The notes below the pieces were generated by a model that was not told the origin of the DNA, ran no database searches, and saw nothing but the letters and a program-made list of their open reading frames with translations. Both the position numbers and the translations under genes were made by a program. From Phycisphaeraceae bacterium (GTDB taxonomy: Bacteria > Planctomycetota > Phycisphaerae > Phycisphaerales > UBA1924): a stretch of DNA of 64,000 bases. How positions within the stretch are numbered: position 1 is the first letter of the stretch; the number at the start of each line of letters is the position of its first letter. The DNA lies in contig JAHBXF010000002.1 in assembly GCA_019636615.1 (NCBI GenBank), forward strand, positions 1,676,001 through 1,740,000, given 5' to 3'. This document shows positions 9,065-18,560 of this stretch, one piece after another.

Positions 9065-9967
9065 GTGACCGACACCTCACCGCCTCTCCTCTCGCTGGGC
9101 ATCGACATCGGCGGCACGAGTGTCAAGGCCGTGCTCATGTGTGCCGGCGAAGAACTCGCCAGCGCCCGCAGCGAGCCCTATCAGCACGCCGACACACGCA
9201 CCCTCTGCCACGCCATAACAGCCGCCGCGCAACGTGCTCTGGTGGGGCAGCGTCCAGACGCCATTGGCCTCTGTCTGCCCGGGCTCTGGGACTCTGCCAC
9301 CCGCACCGTGACATACTCAGCCAACGTTCCCGGAATCATGGGCCTTGCCCTGGCCGACATGCTCAGCGCGTTGCCAGTTGTTCCATCCGCTTGCCGCGTT
9401 GTAAGCGATGCCTTCGCCGCGGCCAGCGATGTGCGTCTCGACCCGCTCACCGGCGCGCCCCTCGCGGGCCGCCTGCTCGCCATTTCGCTGGGCACAGGCG
9501 TGGGCGCGTGCGTGCTCGAAGATGATGGCACACCGCTGCGCGTCAGCGGCGACTCATCCGGCCACATCGGCCAGTTCGATGTAACGCTCGACCCGGACGA
9601 TGCCCCCACCGGCTCAGACGGTAGCGCGGGCAGCCTGGAGGCCTACATCGGGCTGCACGCACTCCGCGATCGCTACCGCGTTCCCGACGAAGCCATCTGC
9701 GCCGCCATCTCGCCTGGCGACCCGCCGCTCCGCGCCCTCGCACGCGCCATCCGCATCTCGCACGCGATCTACCGCCCGCACCACATCCGCCTCTTGGGAG
9801 GTGTGGGCATACGTCTCTCTCACTTGCTCGCCCCCCTGCGGGCCAACATTGATGCCCGTCTGACCTCGCTGGCCCGACCGGGCTGGACGCTGGGCTGCGG
9901 CACGTCAGACCTGCACGCCGCGCGAGGCGCGGCCCGAATCGCGGCGCAGTCGTCGCAGACGGTCTAA
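9065..9967 (+). CDS. ROK-family sugar kinase-like protein lacking the zinc motif
   Basis: A 300-residue protein of the actin-like ATPase fold. Phosphate-1 motif GIDIGGTSVKA (12-22), catalytic-type Asp115 in VVSDAFAAA and phosphate-2 motif SLGTGVGACV (141-150) are intact, so ATP-dependent phosphorylation of a sugar is plausible. The ROK hallmark is altered: the ExGH sugar/zinc motif reads HIGQ (167-170), and the CxCGxxGCLE zinc site reads GSDGSAGSLE (183-192) with every cysteine gone. Translation starts at GTG 9065, 45 bases after the nuclease gene. It may be a divergent glucokinase-like enzyme or a member of the related BadF-type group. Confidence 0.75.
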   Translation: MTDTSPPLLSLGIDIGGTSVKAVLMCAGEELASARSEPYQHADTRTLCHAITAAAQRALVGQRPDAIGLCLPGLWDSATRTVTYSANVPGIMGLALADMLSALPVVPSACRVVSDAFAAASDVRLDPLTGAPLAGRLLAISLGTGVGACVLEDDGTPLRVSGDSSGHIGQFDVTLDPDDAPTGSDGSAGSLEAYIGLHALRDRYRVPDEAICAAISPGDPPLRALARAIRISHAIYRPHHIRLLGGVGIRLSHLLAPLRANIDARLTSLARPGWTLGCGTSDLHAARGAARIAAQSSQTV

Positions 9968-10048
9968 CCCTCCCAGACACTACGGGCCGCGCCCCGGGTG
10001 CAGACGCCCCCATCGCTAAACGCCATGCAGGCGCGTCAACGCGCGCAC

Positions 10049-10075
10049 AGCGGCGGCAAGAAGCGCACCGCCGCT
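10049..10075 (+). other. Hairpin between the ROK gene and flagellin
   Basis: AGCGGCGG and CCGCCGCT form an eight-pair stem with an 11-base loop, with no T tract after it. It lies 82 bases after the ROK gene stop and 93 bases before the flagellin start. It could be a factor-dependent terminator or part of the flagellin leader. A CCGATA box at about 10097 recalls the -10 of flagellar sigma-28 promoters, but no TAAA -35 box is present at the right distance. Confidence 0.35.
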
Positions 10076-10168
10076 TCATGCCTCACATCTTGCTTCCGAT
10101 AGCCCGTTGTGTTCGGGGTGGGTCACATCACTCCCTGCCTGCTTAGGTGAATACAGGAACCGTACGTC

Positions 10169-11701
10169 ATGGCTCGCATCAACACCAACGTTCAATCGCT
10201 TATCACCCAGCGGGTTCTGGGGGCCAACAACGCTTCACTCAAAACCGCCCTCGAGCGGCTCAGCACGGGCATGCGTGTGAACCGCGGCTCGGACGACCCC
10301 GCGGGCCTGATCGCCAGCGAGCGCCTGAAGAACGAGCAGAAAGGGCTCAACACCGCCCTCTCCAACTCGGAGCGCGCCGACCAGATCAGCAACATCGCCG
10401 AGGGGGGCCTGCAAGAGGTCGCCGGCATGCTCACCGAACTGCAGGGGCTGGTGACCGCCACCGCCAACGGCGCGGGCCTGAGCCGCGAAGAGCGCGAGGC
10501 GAACCAACTGAGCGTCGATTCCATCCTTCAAACGATCGACCGCGTGGCATCGGCCACCAACTTCCAGGGGCAGCGTCTGCTCGACGGCGGCCTTGACTAC
10601 CGGCTCAGTTCGATCGCCTCGGGCGTTTCGCAGGCCCGGGTCATGTCGGCCAAGTTCCCCGGCGCCTCGCTGGCCCTGGATGTCATCGTCACCAACTCTG
10701 CCCAGCAGGGCGGGCTCTTCCTCTCGATGGGGGCCGCCTCCATCGACCTCAATACCGGCAGCGCTCTGGTCGTCGAGATCGCGGGCAACCGCGGCGCCCG
10801 CGAACTCTCCTTCGCCTCGGGCACTTCCATCGCCAGCATCCGCGACGCCATCAACTCGCTCAGCGACACCACCGGCGTGACCGCCACCGTCTCGGGCACC
10901 GGCATCCGACTGGCCAGCAAGGAGTACGGCTCAGACGAGTTCGTCTCTGTCAAGGTGCTCAACGCCGCGGGCATGAACAGCGCCACCAGCGGCATCCACC
11001 GGCTGAACGCCGCCAACTTCAACGCCGCGGCCACCATCATCAACGACGGCGCGGGTTCTGAAGTTGAGTTCAGCGCCGCCCTCAACGGCGTGCGTGACAC
11101 GGGCCAGGACATCAGGGCCACGATCAACGGCATGAGCGCCCTTGGCAAAGGCCGCACGGCCTCGGTCAACAGCGACCAACTCCAGGCCGCCGTCACGCTC
11201 ACAGCGGGCCAATCTCAGACCCTGGGCAGCGTCGGCGGCAGCGGCGCCGCCGCGCACGTGATCGGCGGCGGCGCAGAGTTCATGCTCAGCGGCAATGTCG
11301 AGAGCGCCGGCAAAGTCTCCATCGGCCTCTCCAGCATCCAGACCCGCTCTCTGGGCACCGTCGGCATCGGCTTCCTCGACAGCCTCGCCAGCGGCAAGGC
11401 CAACAACCTCGTCAACGGCAACCTCTCAGACGCTCAGCGCGTCGTGGGTGAGGCCACGCAACAGATCTCGCAGATGCGAGGCCGCCTGGGCTCGTTCCAG
11501 AAGAACGTCGTGGGCGCCAACATCCGCGCGACCTCCGTCGCGCTCGAGAACACCGCCGCCGCAGCCTCGGTCATCCGCGACGCCGACTTCGCCACCGAAA
11601 CCGCCCAACTCACGCGATCGCAGATCCTCGTCGCCGCCTCGACCAACGTGCTCTCCCTGGCAAACCAGGCCCCCAACACGGTTCTGCAGTTGCTGGGTTG
11701 A
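10169..11701 (+). CDS. fliC: Flagellin
   Basis: A 510-residue flagellin, the filament subunit. The N-terminal D0/D1 region starts MARINTNVQSLITQR and continues with the typical RLSTGMRVNRGSDDPAGL (from about 31). The C-terminal D1/D0 region has ATSVALENTAAAASVIRDAD and ends in LSLANQAPNTVLQLLG. The middle 130-420 is a variable outer domain with a flagellin IN-like stretch. The ATG at 10169 is fixed by the family N-terminus. It stands alone with its own terminator and is about 44 kb from the export-gate genes in this window. It shows the cell probably builds a flagellum. Confidence 0.96.
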   Translation: MARINTNVQSLITQRVLGANNASLKTALERLSTGMRVNRGSDDPAGLIASERLKNEQKGLNTALSNSERADQISNIAEGGLQEVAGMLTELQGLVTATANGAGLSREEREANQLSVDSILQTIDRVASATNFQGQRLLDGGLDYRLSSIASGVSQARVMSAKFPGASLALDVIVTNSAQQGGLFLSMGAASIDLNTGSALVVEIAGNRGARELSFASGTSIASIRDAINSLSDTTGVTATVSGTGIRLASKEYGSDEFVSVKVLNAAGMNSATSGIHRLNAANFNAAATIINDGAGSEVEFSAALNGVRDTGQDIRATINGMSALGKGRTASVNSDQLQAAVTLTAGQSQTLGSVGGSGAAAHVIGGGAEFMLSGNVESAGKVSIGLSSIQTRSLGTVGIGFLDSLASGKANNLVNGNLSDAQRVVGEATQQISQMRGRLGSFQKNVVGANIRATSVALENTAAAASVIRDADFATETAQLTRSQILVAASTNVLSLANQAPNTVLQLLG

Positions 11702-11741
11702 CCGCGCCCCGCCCCGGCGCGCGAGCCACACCCTTCAAGAG

Positions 11742-11775
11742 AAAAAGCCCCCGACGCGAGGTCGGGGGCCTTTGC
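11742..11775. terminator. Bidirectional terminator between flagellin and prolyl oligopeptidase
   Basis: GCCCCCGAC-GCGAG-GTCGGGGGC is a nine-pair stem flanked by AAAAA on the left and CTTTGCTT on the right. Read from the minus strand it has a proper five-T tail; read from the plus strand the tail is weaker. It serves two convergent genes. Confidence 0.88.
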
Positions 11776-11827
11776 TTGGTCATGTGTTCTATCACACGCG
11801 CCGTGCACGTTCGCACGGGTACGCTTG

Positions 11828-14059
11828 TCACTTCTTGAGCATGCCCAGTTGCCACATGAGGAAGATGCGCATGTCCGCCGCATCGCGGATGCGCAGGTTC
11901 AACGGCTTGCCCTGGCCGTGTCCCGCGTCACGATCTACCCACAGCAGCACCGGCTCGCGGGAGATATCACTGCCCGTGGCCGCCTGCAGCGCGGCCGCGA
12001 ACTTCCTGGCGTGCAGCGGGTGCACACGGGTGTCGTTCTCGCCGGCCGTCACCAGAACCGCGGGGTACTTCGTGCCAGACTTGATGTTGTGCAAGGGCGA
12101 GTAGGCCCGGATGAACTCGAACTGCTCGGGGTTCTCCGCCGAGCCGTATTCGGGCACCCAGTACCGCGCCATGAGGAAACTCTGGTATCGCAGCATGTCG
12201 AGCAGGGGCACGGCGACGATCGCCGCCTGGAAGAGGTCGGGCCGCTGCGTCACCATCACGCCCGTGAGCAGGCCGCCGTTGCTGCCGCCCAGCACCGCCA
12301 GCCGCTGGGAGTTGGTGTAACCCCTCTGGATCAGGTGTTCCCCGGCCGCGATGAAGTCGTCGTAGACGTTCTGCTTGCGTGCGAGGCGTCCATCCTCGTG
12401 CCACGCGTCGCCATACTCGCCGCCGCCGCGCAGGTTGGCAACCACATACACGCCGCCATCCTCGAACCACGGGAAGAGGGGCGCGCTGAACGTGGGCGTG
12501 AGGCTGATGCGGAAGCCGCCGTAGCCATAGAGCAGCGTGGGGTTGTCGCCCGTGAGACGAAGCCCCTTCTTGTGCACGATGAACATGCTCACCTTCGTGC
12601 CGTCCTTCGAGGTATACCACTCCTGCTTGACGACAACGCTCGAAGGATCGACCGGCACGTCGGGCCGCTCCCACAGGTCCGGCTCTGCCTCGGGCTTGGC
12701 CAGGTCAACGCGGAAGATGCTCGAGGGATAGTTGTAACTCGTGAACGTGAGGTACGCCTCGGTGCGGTCTTTGGCAGTCGCCAGGCCGGCGGAGCCGATG
12801 CCCGGCAGCCGCAGCGTGCCGCGCGTCTTGCCCGAGAGGTCAAAGAGTTCGATCTGGCTCGACGCGTTCTTGAGGTAGTCAACGGCGATCACACCGTCGG
12901 CGATCGAGAATCCCTGGATCACCGAGTCTGGCCGCTCGGGGATGAGCGACTTCCAGTTTTCCCGGCCCGGGTTGGCCGCGTCGGTCACGATGATGCGTCC
13001 GTTGGGGGAATCAAGCGTGGTGAAGATGTACACCTTGTCCTTGTACACGTCCGCGCTGAACGACCCCTTCTCGCCGACCGCCACGGCCTTTCTTTCAAGC
13101 CTGCCCGTGCGCTGCCACTGCTGGAAGTCGGCCACCCACAGGTCGTTGTTCCTGGTGTCGGTGTAGTACGCCAGCACCAGCCACTTGCCGTCGTCGCTCA
13201 GGCCGCCGTACGGGCCGTAGGTCGTCGCGAGTTCCTTGTTTTCTTCCGGCGTGAACTGCCGGAACAACTGCGCATCGGTCGAGACCTCCTGCCCGATCTT
13301 GTGGAACATCACCTGGCCGCTGTACGGGTTCTTCACGTCCCACAGGTTGCGGTAGGTAAAGCCGGAGTTGTCGGGCAGCCACGTCACGCCGCCAACCTTG
13401 CCGGGGATTTCCAGCCCGCTGTCGGCGCCGGTGTCCACCGCCATCAGCCGCAGGGTCGAGTTCTCGTCACCCGAGCGGTACGTGCCGTACGCGAGCAGCT
13501 TCCCGTCATGGCTCGGAACATACCACGACACGGTCGTCAGCCCGCTTGCATCAATCGCCGCGGGGTCGAGCAGCACGCGCGACTCGCCGTTATACCCCTC
13601 TCGCATGTACACCACGGCCTGATTCTGCGTCCCTTCCCGCTTCGAGTAGAAGTAGCGGTTTCCTCGCATCTGCGGCGTGCTCACCGAGCCCACTTCCATC
13701 AGCGGCCGCAGCCGTTCTTCGAGTTCCTTGCGCCCCGGCAGGTTGTCGAGCACACTCCGGGTATAGGCGTTCTGCGCGTCGGTCCACGTCGCCACCTCGT
13801 CGGTGAGTTTCCCCATCGCCGCCGGGTCTGAGTTGTCCCCTTCCAGCCACTGATAGTCGTCCCTCACGTCAACCCCGTGCAACCGGTTCACCACGGTCTC
13901 AACCCGTGTCGACGGCGGACGCGCATCGGTCGTGATCGGGTTCGGGCTCGCCGCGGCACGCGATGCTTCAGACATCCCGCCCGGCTTCGGGTCCAGCGCC
14001 TGGCACGCCATCACACACACCCCCGCGCACCCCGCGATTGCGACGAATGCTTTTTTCAT
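11828..14059 (-). CDS. Prolyl oligopeptidase (S9A) lipoprotein
   Basis: A 743-residue serine peptidase that cuts short peptides after proline. Residues 1-18 are a lipoprotein signal ending in VMAC, with Cys19 as lipidation site, so it should be anchored in a membrane outside the cytoplasm. The N-terminal half is the beta-propeller that filters substrates. The C-terminal hydrolase domain has the nucleophile motif GGSNGGLL, an Asp in TAGENDTRVHP and a His in DRDAGHGQG. Start ATG 14059 is preferred to an upstream ATG at 14176 because the lipoprotein signal begins there and AGGAG precedes it. The length matches the family (about 700 plus signal). Confidence 0.93.
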   Translation of the reverse strand: MKKAFVAIAGCAGVCVMACQALDPKPGGMSEASRAAASPNPITTDARPPSTRVETVVNRLHGVDVRDDYQWLEGDNSDPAAMGKLTDEVATWTDAQNAYTRSVLDNLPGRKELEERLRPLMEVGSVSTPQMRGNRYFYSKREGTQNQAVVYMREGYNGESRVLLDPAAIDASGLTTVSWYVPSHDGKLLAYGTYRSGDENSTLRLMAVDTGADSGLEIPGKVGGVTWLPDNSGFTYRNLWDVKNPYSGQVMFHKIGQEVSTDAQLFRQFTPEENKELATTYGPYGGLSDDGKWLVLAYYTDTRNNDLWVADFQQWQRTGRLERKAVAVGEKGSFSADVYKDKVYIFTTLDSPNGRIIVTDAANPGRENWKSLIPERPDSVIQGFSIADGVIAVDYLKNASSQIELFDLSGKTRGTLRLPGIGSAGLATAKDRTEAYLTFTSYNYPSSIFRVDLAKPEAEPDLWERPDVPVDPSSVVVKQEWYTSKDGTKVSMFIVHKKGLRLTGDNPTLLYGYGGFRISLTPTFSAPLFPWFEDGGVYVVANLRGGGEYGDAWHEDGRLARKQNVYDDFIAAGEHLIQRGYTNSQRLAVLGGSNGGLLTGVMVTQRPDLFQAAIVAVPLLDMLRYQSFLMARYWVPEYGSAENPEQFEFIRAYSPLHNIKSGTKYPAVLVTAGENDTRVHPLHARKFAAALQAATGSDISREPVLLWVDRDAGHGQGKPLNLRIRDAADMRIFLMWQLGMLKK

Positions 14060-14206
14060 TCCACACGGCTCCTTTTCTTGTTCCGCTGCCCGGGGAAGAT
14101 CAACGCCCACCCCGCGGCACCGCCGCCATTGTACCGGAAACGCCGCACGCTCTCCCGGGCTCCTCCGATCACGCAAGCACGCCGGGATTCTCCATAAACT
14201 TCTGCC

Positions 14207-15439
14207 ATGCCCGCCGCCTCACGCTTCCAACGACTGACCGCTTCATGCCTGGCCGCGCTGCTCCTGCTGCTGGTTCCGGCAGCGCGTGCGCAGCCGGTCA
14301 CCCTCCGCGTGGCGACGTTCAACATCGAAGATGTCCGATCAGAAGATCTCCGGCACGCCGACCACCAGCGTCTGCGGAGCCTCGCCGAGGTCATCCAGCG
14401 GATCCGCCCGAACATCATCCTGCTCAACGAGATCGCCTACGACATGCCCGGCGCGCCGGGCTTTGACGAAAGCCAGCCCACGGGGCAGAACGCCCAACGC
14501 TTCGCCGATCTCTACCTCGCCGTGCCGCAAGCCGCCGATGTGCAACCCCTCCGGATGAAAGCATGGATGCCCCCCGTCAACACCGGCATCCCCAGCGGTT
14601 TCGACCTCGACAAAAACGGCCGCGTGGTCACCGCGTTCCCGCCCCTTTCGCTCCCAAACCCGGACGGCACCCCCGCCCCGCAAAGCAACGAAGCACGCGA
14701 GTTTGGCAACGACTGCTGGGGGTTCGGCACGTTCCCAGGCCAGTACGGCATGGCCATTCTCGTCGATGACCGCCTGGCCATCTCGCACGACGCCATCCGC
14801 ACCTTCCAGAGATTGCCCTGGTCCTACGTCGGCGGGGCCTTCCTCCCGACCAAAGCCGACGGTTCGTCGTGGTACACCGAAGAGGAACTCCGCTACTTCC
14901 GCCTCGCATCCAAGACCTTCGCGGACATACCAGTCGCCCTCCCCAACGGGGCCACGCTTCACCTGCTGTGCAGTCATCCAACGCCCCCTGCGTTCGACGG
15001 GCCCGAAATGCGCAACCAAAAGCGCAATCACGATGAGATCCGCCTCATCGCCGACTACATCGACAACGCCTCCTACCTCGTTGATGACAAAGAAACCGAG
15101 GGCGGCCTTCCCTTCAACGCCAGTTTCGTCATTCTCGGCGATCTCAACGCCGATCCGCTCAAAGGCAACTCGTTCAAAGACCCTGTCAACCGTTACCTAT
15201 TCACCTCGCCACGCATCGCCAAGGACGTCGCCCCGCGCAGCGACATCGCCATCCCCGGCCTTGAACCAACCGATACCGCGGCCTTCAAACTGCGTGTCGA
15301 TTACGTCCTGCCCTCCGCCGACATCGGCATCCGTGCGTCCGGTGTCTGGCGTGCGCTCCCGGCCAACGCACGCACGTTCCCCAGCGATCACTTCCCCGTA
15401 TGGGTGGATCTCACGATTCCCCCGCCCGCCAAGCCCTGA
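14207..15439 (+). CDS. Secreted endonuclease/exonuclease/phosphatase-family protein
   Basis: A 410-residue exported protein. Residues 1-28 form a signal peptide (CLAALLLLLVPAARAQ). The EEP fold is shown by VATFNIEDV near the start, ILLNEIAYD with the metal-binding Glu, FVILGDLNADP with the Asp-x-Asn pair, and SDHFPVWVDL at the end. It may hydrolyse phosphodiester or phosphomonoester bonds of nucleic acids or lipids outside the cytoplasm; the substrate cannot be told from sequence. It is divergent from the prolyl oligopeptidase gene across about 150 bases. Confidence 0.85.
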   Translation: MPAASRFQRLTASCLAALLLLLVPAARAQPVTLRVATFNIEDVRSEDLRHADHQRLRSLAEVIQRIRPNIILLNEIAYDMPGAPGFDESQPTGQNAQRFADLYLAVPQAADVQPLRMKAWMPPVNTGIPSGFDLDKNGRVVTAFPPLSLPNPDGTPAPQSNEAREFGNDCWGFGTFPGQYGMAILVDDRLAISHDAIRTFQRLPWSYVGGAFLPTKADGSSWYTEEELRYFRLASKTFADIPVALPNGATLHLLCSHPTPPAFDGPEMRNQKRNHDEIRLIADYIDNASYLVDDKETEGGLPFNASFVILGDLNADPLKGNSFKDPVNRYLFTSPRIAKDVAPRSDIAIPGLEPTDTAAFKLRVDYVLPSADIGIRASGVWRALPANARTFPSDHFPVWVDLTIPPPAKP

Positions 15440-15552
15440 AACCCTCGCTCAAAGGCGCGAACTCCCCTTCACACCGCCCCCTCCTTCCTGCGGGTTGGGC
15501 CTCGCCCCGCGTCCTCAGAGGGTTTACGATTTTCCCCGGAGGAGCCCCGCAC

Positions 15553-15984
15553 ATGCCCACAGGATCAACCCTCACCATACCCAACAGCAGGTTCGCCTCT
15601 GACACGCGCACGGGCGATTGGCGGGTCGTGGCATCGCCCCTCTTCCTCGAAGACGCCTCCGACCCCTCCACCAACCAGTACGTCTTCGGCTACACCATCC
15701 GCATCTCCAACCTCGGCGCCCCTCCCGCTCGCCTCCGCAATCGCTCCTGGCGCATCGTCGATGCCGCGGGCCGCGAGAACGAGGTCAAGGGGCGCGGCGT
15801 CGTTGGCCAGTTCCCTCGCCTGGGCCCCGGCGAATCCTTCGAGTACACCAGCCACTGCCCCCTGCGCACCCCGTGGGGCACCATGGAAGGTCAATACGAG
15901 ATGGTCGGCGACGAAGGCGCCGCCTTCACCATCGGAATCGGCCGGTTTTTCCTTGTCAGCGACCCCGCCGCGCTCGCACAATGA
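15553..15984 (+). CDS. apaG: ApaG-domain protein
   Basis: A 143-residue protein that matches ApaG through most of its length: NQYVFGYTIRISN, RNRSWRIVDAAG, VVGQFPRLGPGE and GTMEGQYEMVG are all typical of this fibronectin-like fold. The role of ApaG is not settled; related domains occur in F-box proteins and in the polymerase partner PDIP38. The ATG at 15553 is chosen because a clear GGAGG ribosome site lies about ten bases before it. The short tail beyond the ApaG fold is unremarkable. The thiS gene starts 37 bases later on the same strand. Confidence 0.92.
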   Translation: MPTGSTLTIPNSRFASDTRTGDWRVVASPLFLEDASDPSTNQYVFGYTIRISNLGAPPARLRNRSWRIVDAAGRENEVKGRGVVGQFPRLGPGESFEYTSHCPLRTPWGTMEGQYEMVGDEGAAFTIGIGRFFLVSDPAALAQ

Positions 15985-16021
15985 GCCCTCTCAAGACCCC
16001 GCCGCCCCATACCCTTGTGCG

Positions 16022-16222
16022 ATGAAGATCATCGTCAACGGGCGTGAAGAAGAGGTAGCGACCGGGACCACCGTGCGCGAACTCATCGAACGCCTAGACC
16101 TCGCCCGCACTGCCTGCGCGGCCGAGGTCAACAAACGCCTTGTCCCCCGGCGTGAGCACGAGTCACGCACCCTCAGCGAGGGCGATGTCATCGAACTCGT
16201 CTCCCTCGTGGGCGGCGGCTGA
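16022..16222 (+). CDS. thiS: ThiS sulfur carrier protein
   Basis: A 66-residue ubiquitin-like protein ending in the obligatory GlyGly (SLVGGG). ThiS carries sulfur as a C-terminal thiocarboxylate and donates it to ThiG for the thiazole ring of thiamine. The sequence [12 protein letters not shown] and the [10 protein letters not shown] segment match the family. Thiazole synthase follows 53 bases later on the same strand, which confirms the pathway. Confidence 0.95.
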   Translation: MKIIVNGREEEVATGTTVRELIERLDLARTACAAEVNKRLVPRREHESRTLSEGDVIELVSLVGGG

Positions 16223-16275
16223 CCACATCGCCCGCCCACCACAGCCCCCTGCCCCAGCGCACACCCCAGCCGCCC

Positions 16276-17133
16276 ATGCCCCACACCACCTCGCCCACCA
16301 CGCCCACCATGCACGCCGACCCATTCAACCTCGCGGGGCGCACCTTCACCAGCCGCCTGCTTGTCGGCACCGGCAAGTACCAGACCTACGACCTCATGCG
16401 TGATTCACTCAGCGCCAGCGCGTGCGAGGTTGTCACCGTGGCGGTTCGGCGCGAGCGCCTTTACAACGAGCAGGGGCGCAGCCTGCTTGAGTTCATCGAC
16501 CTCTCCAGATACACCATCCTCCCAAACACCGCCGGCTGCTTCACCGCCGATGACGCGGTGCGCGTCGCCCGCCTGGGGCGCGACATCCTCGAACAACTGG
16601 GCAACCCCGGCGCCGATTGGGTGAAACTCGAAGTGCTCGCCGACCGCAAGACCCTCCTGCCCGACCCGGTCGGCACCATCGAGGCGACCCGCGAACTCGC
16701 CGCCGACGGCTTCAAAGTGCTCGCGTACACCAGCGATGATCCCATCGCGGCCCTCCGCATCAAAGAGGCCGGCGCGGCCAGCGTGATGCCGGCGGGCAGC
16801 CCCATCGGCTCGGGCCAGGGCATCGTCAACGCGGGCAACATCGTTTTCTGCCTCGAGATGCTCAAGAAGGAAGACCCGTCATACCCCGTCATCGTGGATG
16901 CCGGGGTGGGTGCCGCCAGCGATGTCGCCGTCGCCATGGAACTCGGAGCAGACGGGGTGCTCCTCAACACCGCCGTCGCCCACGCCAAAGACCCCGTGCT
17001 CATGGCCAATGCCGTTCGGCACGCCTGCGAGGCCGGACGAGCCTCCTACCGCGCGGGGAGAATTCCCAAGCGCCGGTACGCTTCGGCCAGCAGCCCGTGG
17101 GAGGGCGTGATCTCCTACATCCCCGGCGAATAA
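16276..17133 (+). CDS. thiG: Thiazole synthase ThiG
   Basis: A 285-residue TIM-barrel enzyme that builds the thiazole phosphate of thiamine from deoxyxylulose 5-phosphate, an imine and ThiS thiocarboxylate. The Schiff-base lysine is in [22 protein letters not shown] and [14 protein letters not shown] are the phosphate-binding loops, and [13 protein letters not shown] is also typical. The first 12 residues are not conserved, and the Met at residue 12 is an alternative start (ATG 16309). No other thiamine genes (thiC, thiF, thiO or thiH) are nearby, and no TPP riboswitch is recognised upstream. Confidence 0.95.
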   Translation: MPHTTSPTTPTMHADPFNLAGRTFTSRLLVGTGKYQTYDLMRDSLSASACEVVTVAVRRERLYNEQGRSLLEFIDLSRYTILPNTAGCFTADDAVRVARLGRDILEQLGNPGADWVKLEVLADRKTLLPDPVGTIEATRELAADGFKVLAYTSDDPIAALRIKEAGAASVMPAGSPIGSGQGIVNAGNIVFCLEMLKKEDPSYPVIVDAGVGAASDVAVAMELGADGVLLNTAVAHAKDPVLMANAVRHACEAGRASYRAGRIPKRRYASASSPWEGVISYIPGE

Positions 17134-17145
17134 CCCCCGCCACGC

Positions 17146-18450
17146 TTACGGCCGCGCACTCACCTGCCGCAGCATCGGCGCGTCACCCGCCCCAGCGAGG
17201 TGCAGCCGCAACATGCCCAGCGCTGCCTTGGCCGACCAATCCCTGATCGCTCCCCGATCGCCCCCCATCAGAAACCGCCTGCAATCCTCGCGCCCGCCTT
17301 TCCCGGCCAGCGCGATCCACACGGTGCCCACCGGCTTGGCCTCGCTGCCCCCGCCGGGCCCCGCGATGCCAGTGATCGCCAGGCACTCGTCGCACCCCAG
17401 ACGCGCAAGACCGCCCCGCGCCATCGCCATCGCGGTCTCGGCGCTCACCGCGCCGGGGCCACCCTCGGCCAGCAACTCGCGCGGCACGCCCGCCAGTGAC
17501 ACCTTCTGCTCGTTTGAATAGGTCAGAAGCCCGCCCAGAAACGCCGCGCTCGAACCAGGCACTTCTGTCAGCAAGGCTCCAAGCATGCCCCCCGTGCAAC
17601 TCTCGACCACGCCCACCGTGAGCCCCTTGTCGCGCAGCATCTCGATGACCACGCCGGGCAGCGTCTGGCCCTCTGCCCCGAACACATACGGCGCGGCCGC
17701 CCGACGCACCAACGCCTCGGTTTTATCGATCTCCTCAGCCGCGTCTTCGCCGCGCAGCGGCCCCTCGTAACGAATGCGACAACTCACCACACCTTCACTC
17801 GCCGTGGTGCCCACCTTGGGGTTTCGTTCACGGTGCATCAGGGCGCCAAGCCGCGCCGCCAGGTCGCTCTCGCCGATCCCGAAGCAGTGCAACACCCGTG
17901 TCAGCACGGTGCGATCAGGCGACGGTCGCAGCCTGGCCATGACATGCTGCTCAAACATCGGCTTCATTTCTCTGGGCGGCCCCGGCAGGCAGAAGACCTC
18001 GCACCCCTCGGCGAGCACCGCGTAGAGCCCCGGGGCGCTGCCGTGGATGTTGGTCAAGGCCGACGCACGCGAAGGCCGCAACGCCTGCACCGCCGCGTTG
18101 GGCGGCACACTGCGCCCCCGGGCCTGATACCACGCATTGATCTGGGCCATCGACACGTCATCTGCGATCAGTTCATCGCCCATCGCACTGGCCAGAGAGA
18201 GCCGCGTGAGGTCGTCGGCCGTCGGGCCAAGCCCGCCGCTGCACACGATGACATCAACCCGTGACGCCAGCCGACGCATCGTCTCGGCCTGCCGGGCCGC
18301 GTCATCCCCCACTGTCACGTGCTCCCGCACCACCACGCCGGCCGCGAGCAGACGATCGGCCATCCATCGCCCGTTGGTGTCGAGGGTCTGCCCCAGCACC
18401 AGTTCGTCGCCGACCGATACCACCGCCGCGCATTCATGCACCCTCGCCAT
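17146..18450 (-). CDS. cinA: CinA-family protein (putative NMN deamidase)
   Basis: A 434-residue two-domain CinA. The N-terminal part (about 1-170) is the MoaB/MogA-like domain with VSVGDELVLGQTLDTN and VIVCSGGLGPTADD. The C-terminal part (about 265-420) is the PncC-type nicotinamide-nucleotide amidase domain with VGVVESCTGGMLG, SNEQKVSLAGV and ITGIAGPGGGSEAKPVGTVW. In the family the protein recycles NMN to nicotinate mononucleotide and hydrolyses ADP-ribose. Both halves look complete. The gene converges with thiG, leaving only 12 bases between stops. Confidence 0.93.
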   Translation of the reverse strand: MARVHECAAVVSVGDELVLGQTLDTNGRWMADRLLAAGVVVREHVTVGDDAARQAETMRRLASRVDVIVCSGGLGPTADDLTRLSLASAMGDELIADDVSMAQINAWYQARGRSVPPNAAVQALRPSRASALTNIHGSAPGLYAVLAEGCEVFCLPGPPREMKPMFEQHVMARLRPSPDRTVLTRVLHCFGIGESDLAARLGALMHRERNPKVGTTASEGVVSCRIRYEGPLRGEDAAEEIDKTEALVRRAAAPYVFGAEGQTLPGVVIEMLRDKGLTVGVVESCTGGMLGALLTEVPGSSAAFLGGLLTYSNEQKVSLAGVPRELLAEGGPGAVSAETAMAMARGGLARLGCDECLAITGIAGPGGGSEAKPVGTVWIALAGKGGREDCRRFLMGGDRGAIRDWSAKAALGMLRLHLAGAGDAPMLRQVSARP

Positions 18451-18521
18451 ATCTCAACGGTAGTGATCGGCACGGTTGCCCCCGCGGCCTAGCCGGAGCG
18501 AAACAGCGAGGCCAAAAATGC

Positions 18522-18560
18522 ACAAGCCCCGGGCACCACCCCGGGGCTTGCAGAGACTGC
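18522..18560 (-). terminator. Orphan terminator-like hairpin on the minus strand
   Basis: An 11-pair stem CAAGCCCCGGG/CCCGGGGCTTG with a six-base loop. Read on the minus strand it is followed after three bases by ATTTTT; on the plus strand no T tract follows. It lies about 75 bases upstream of cinA and would end a minus-strand transcript coming from the gene-poor stretch to the right. Confidence 0.6.
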
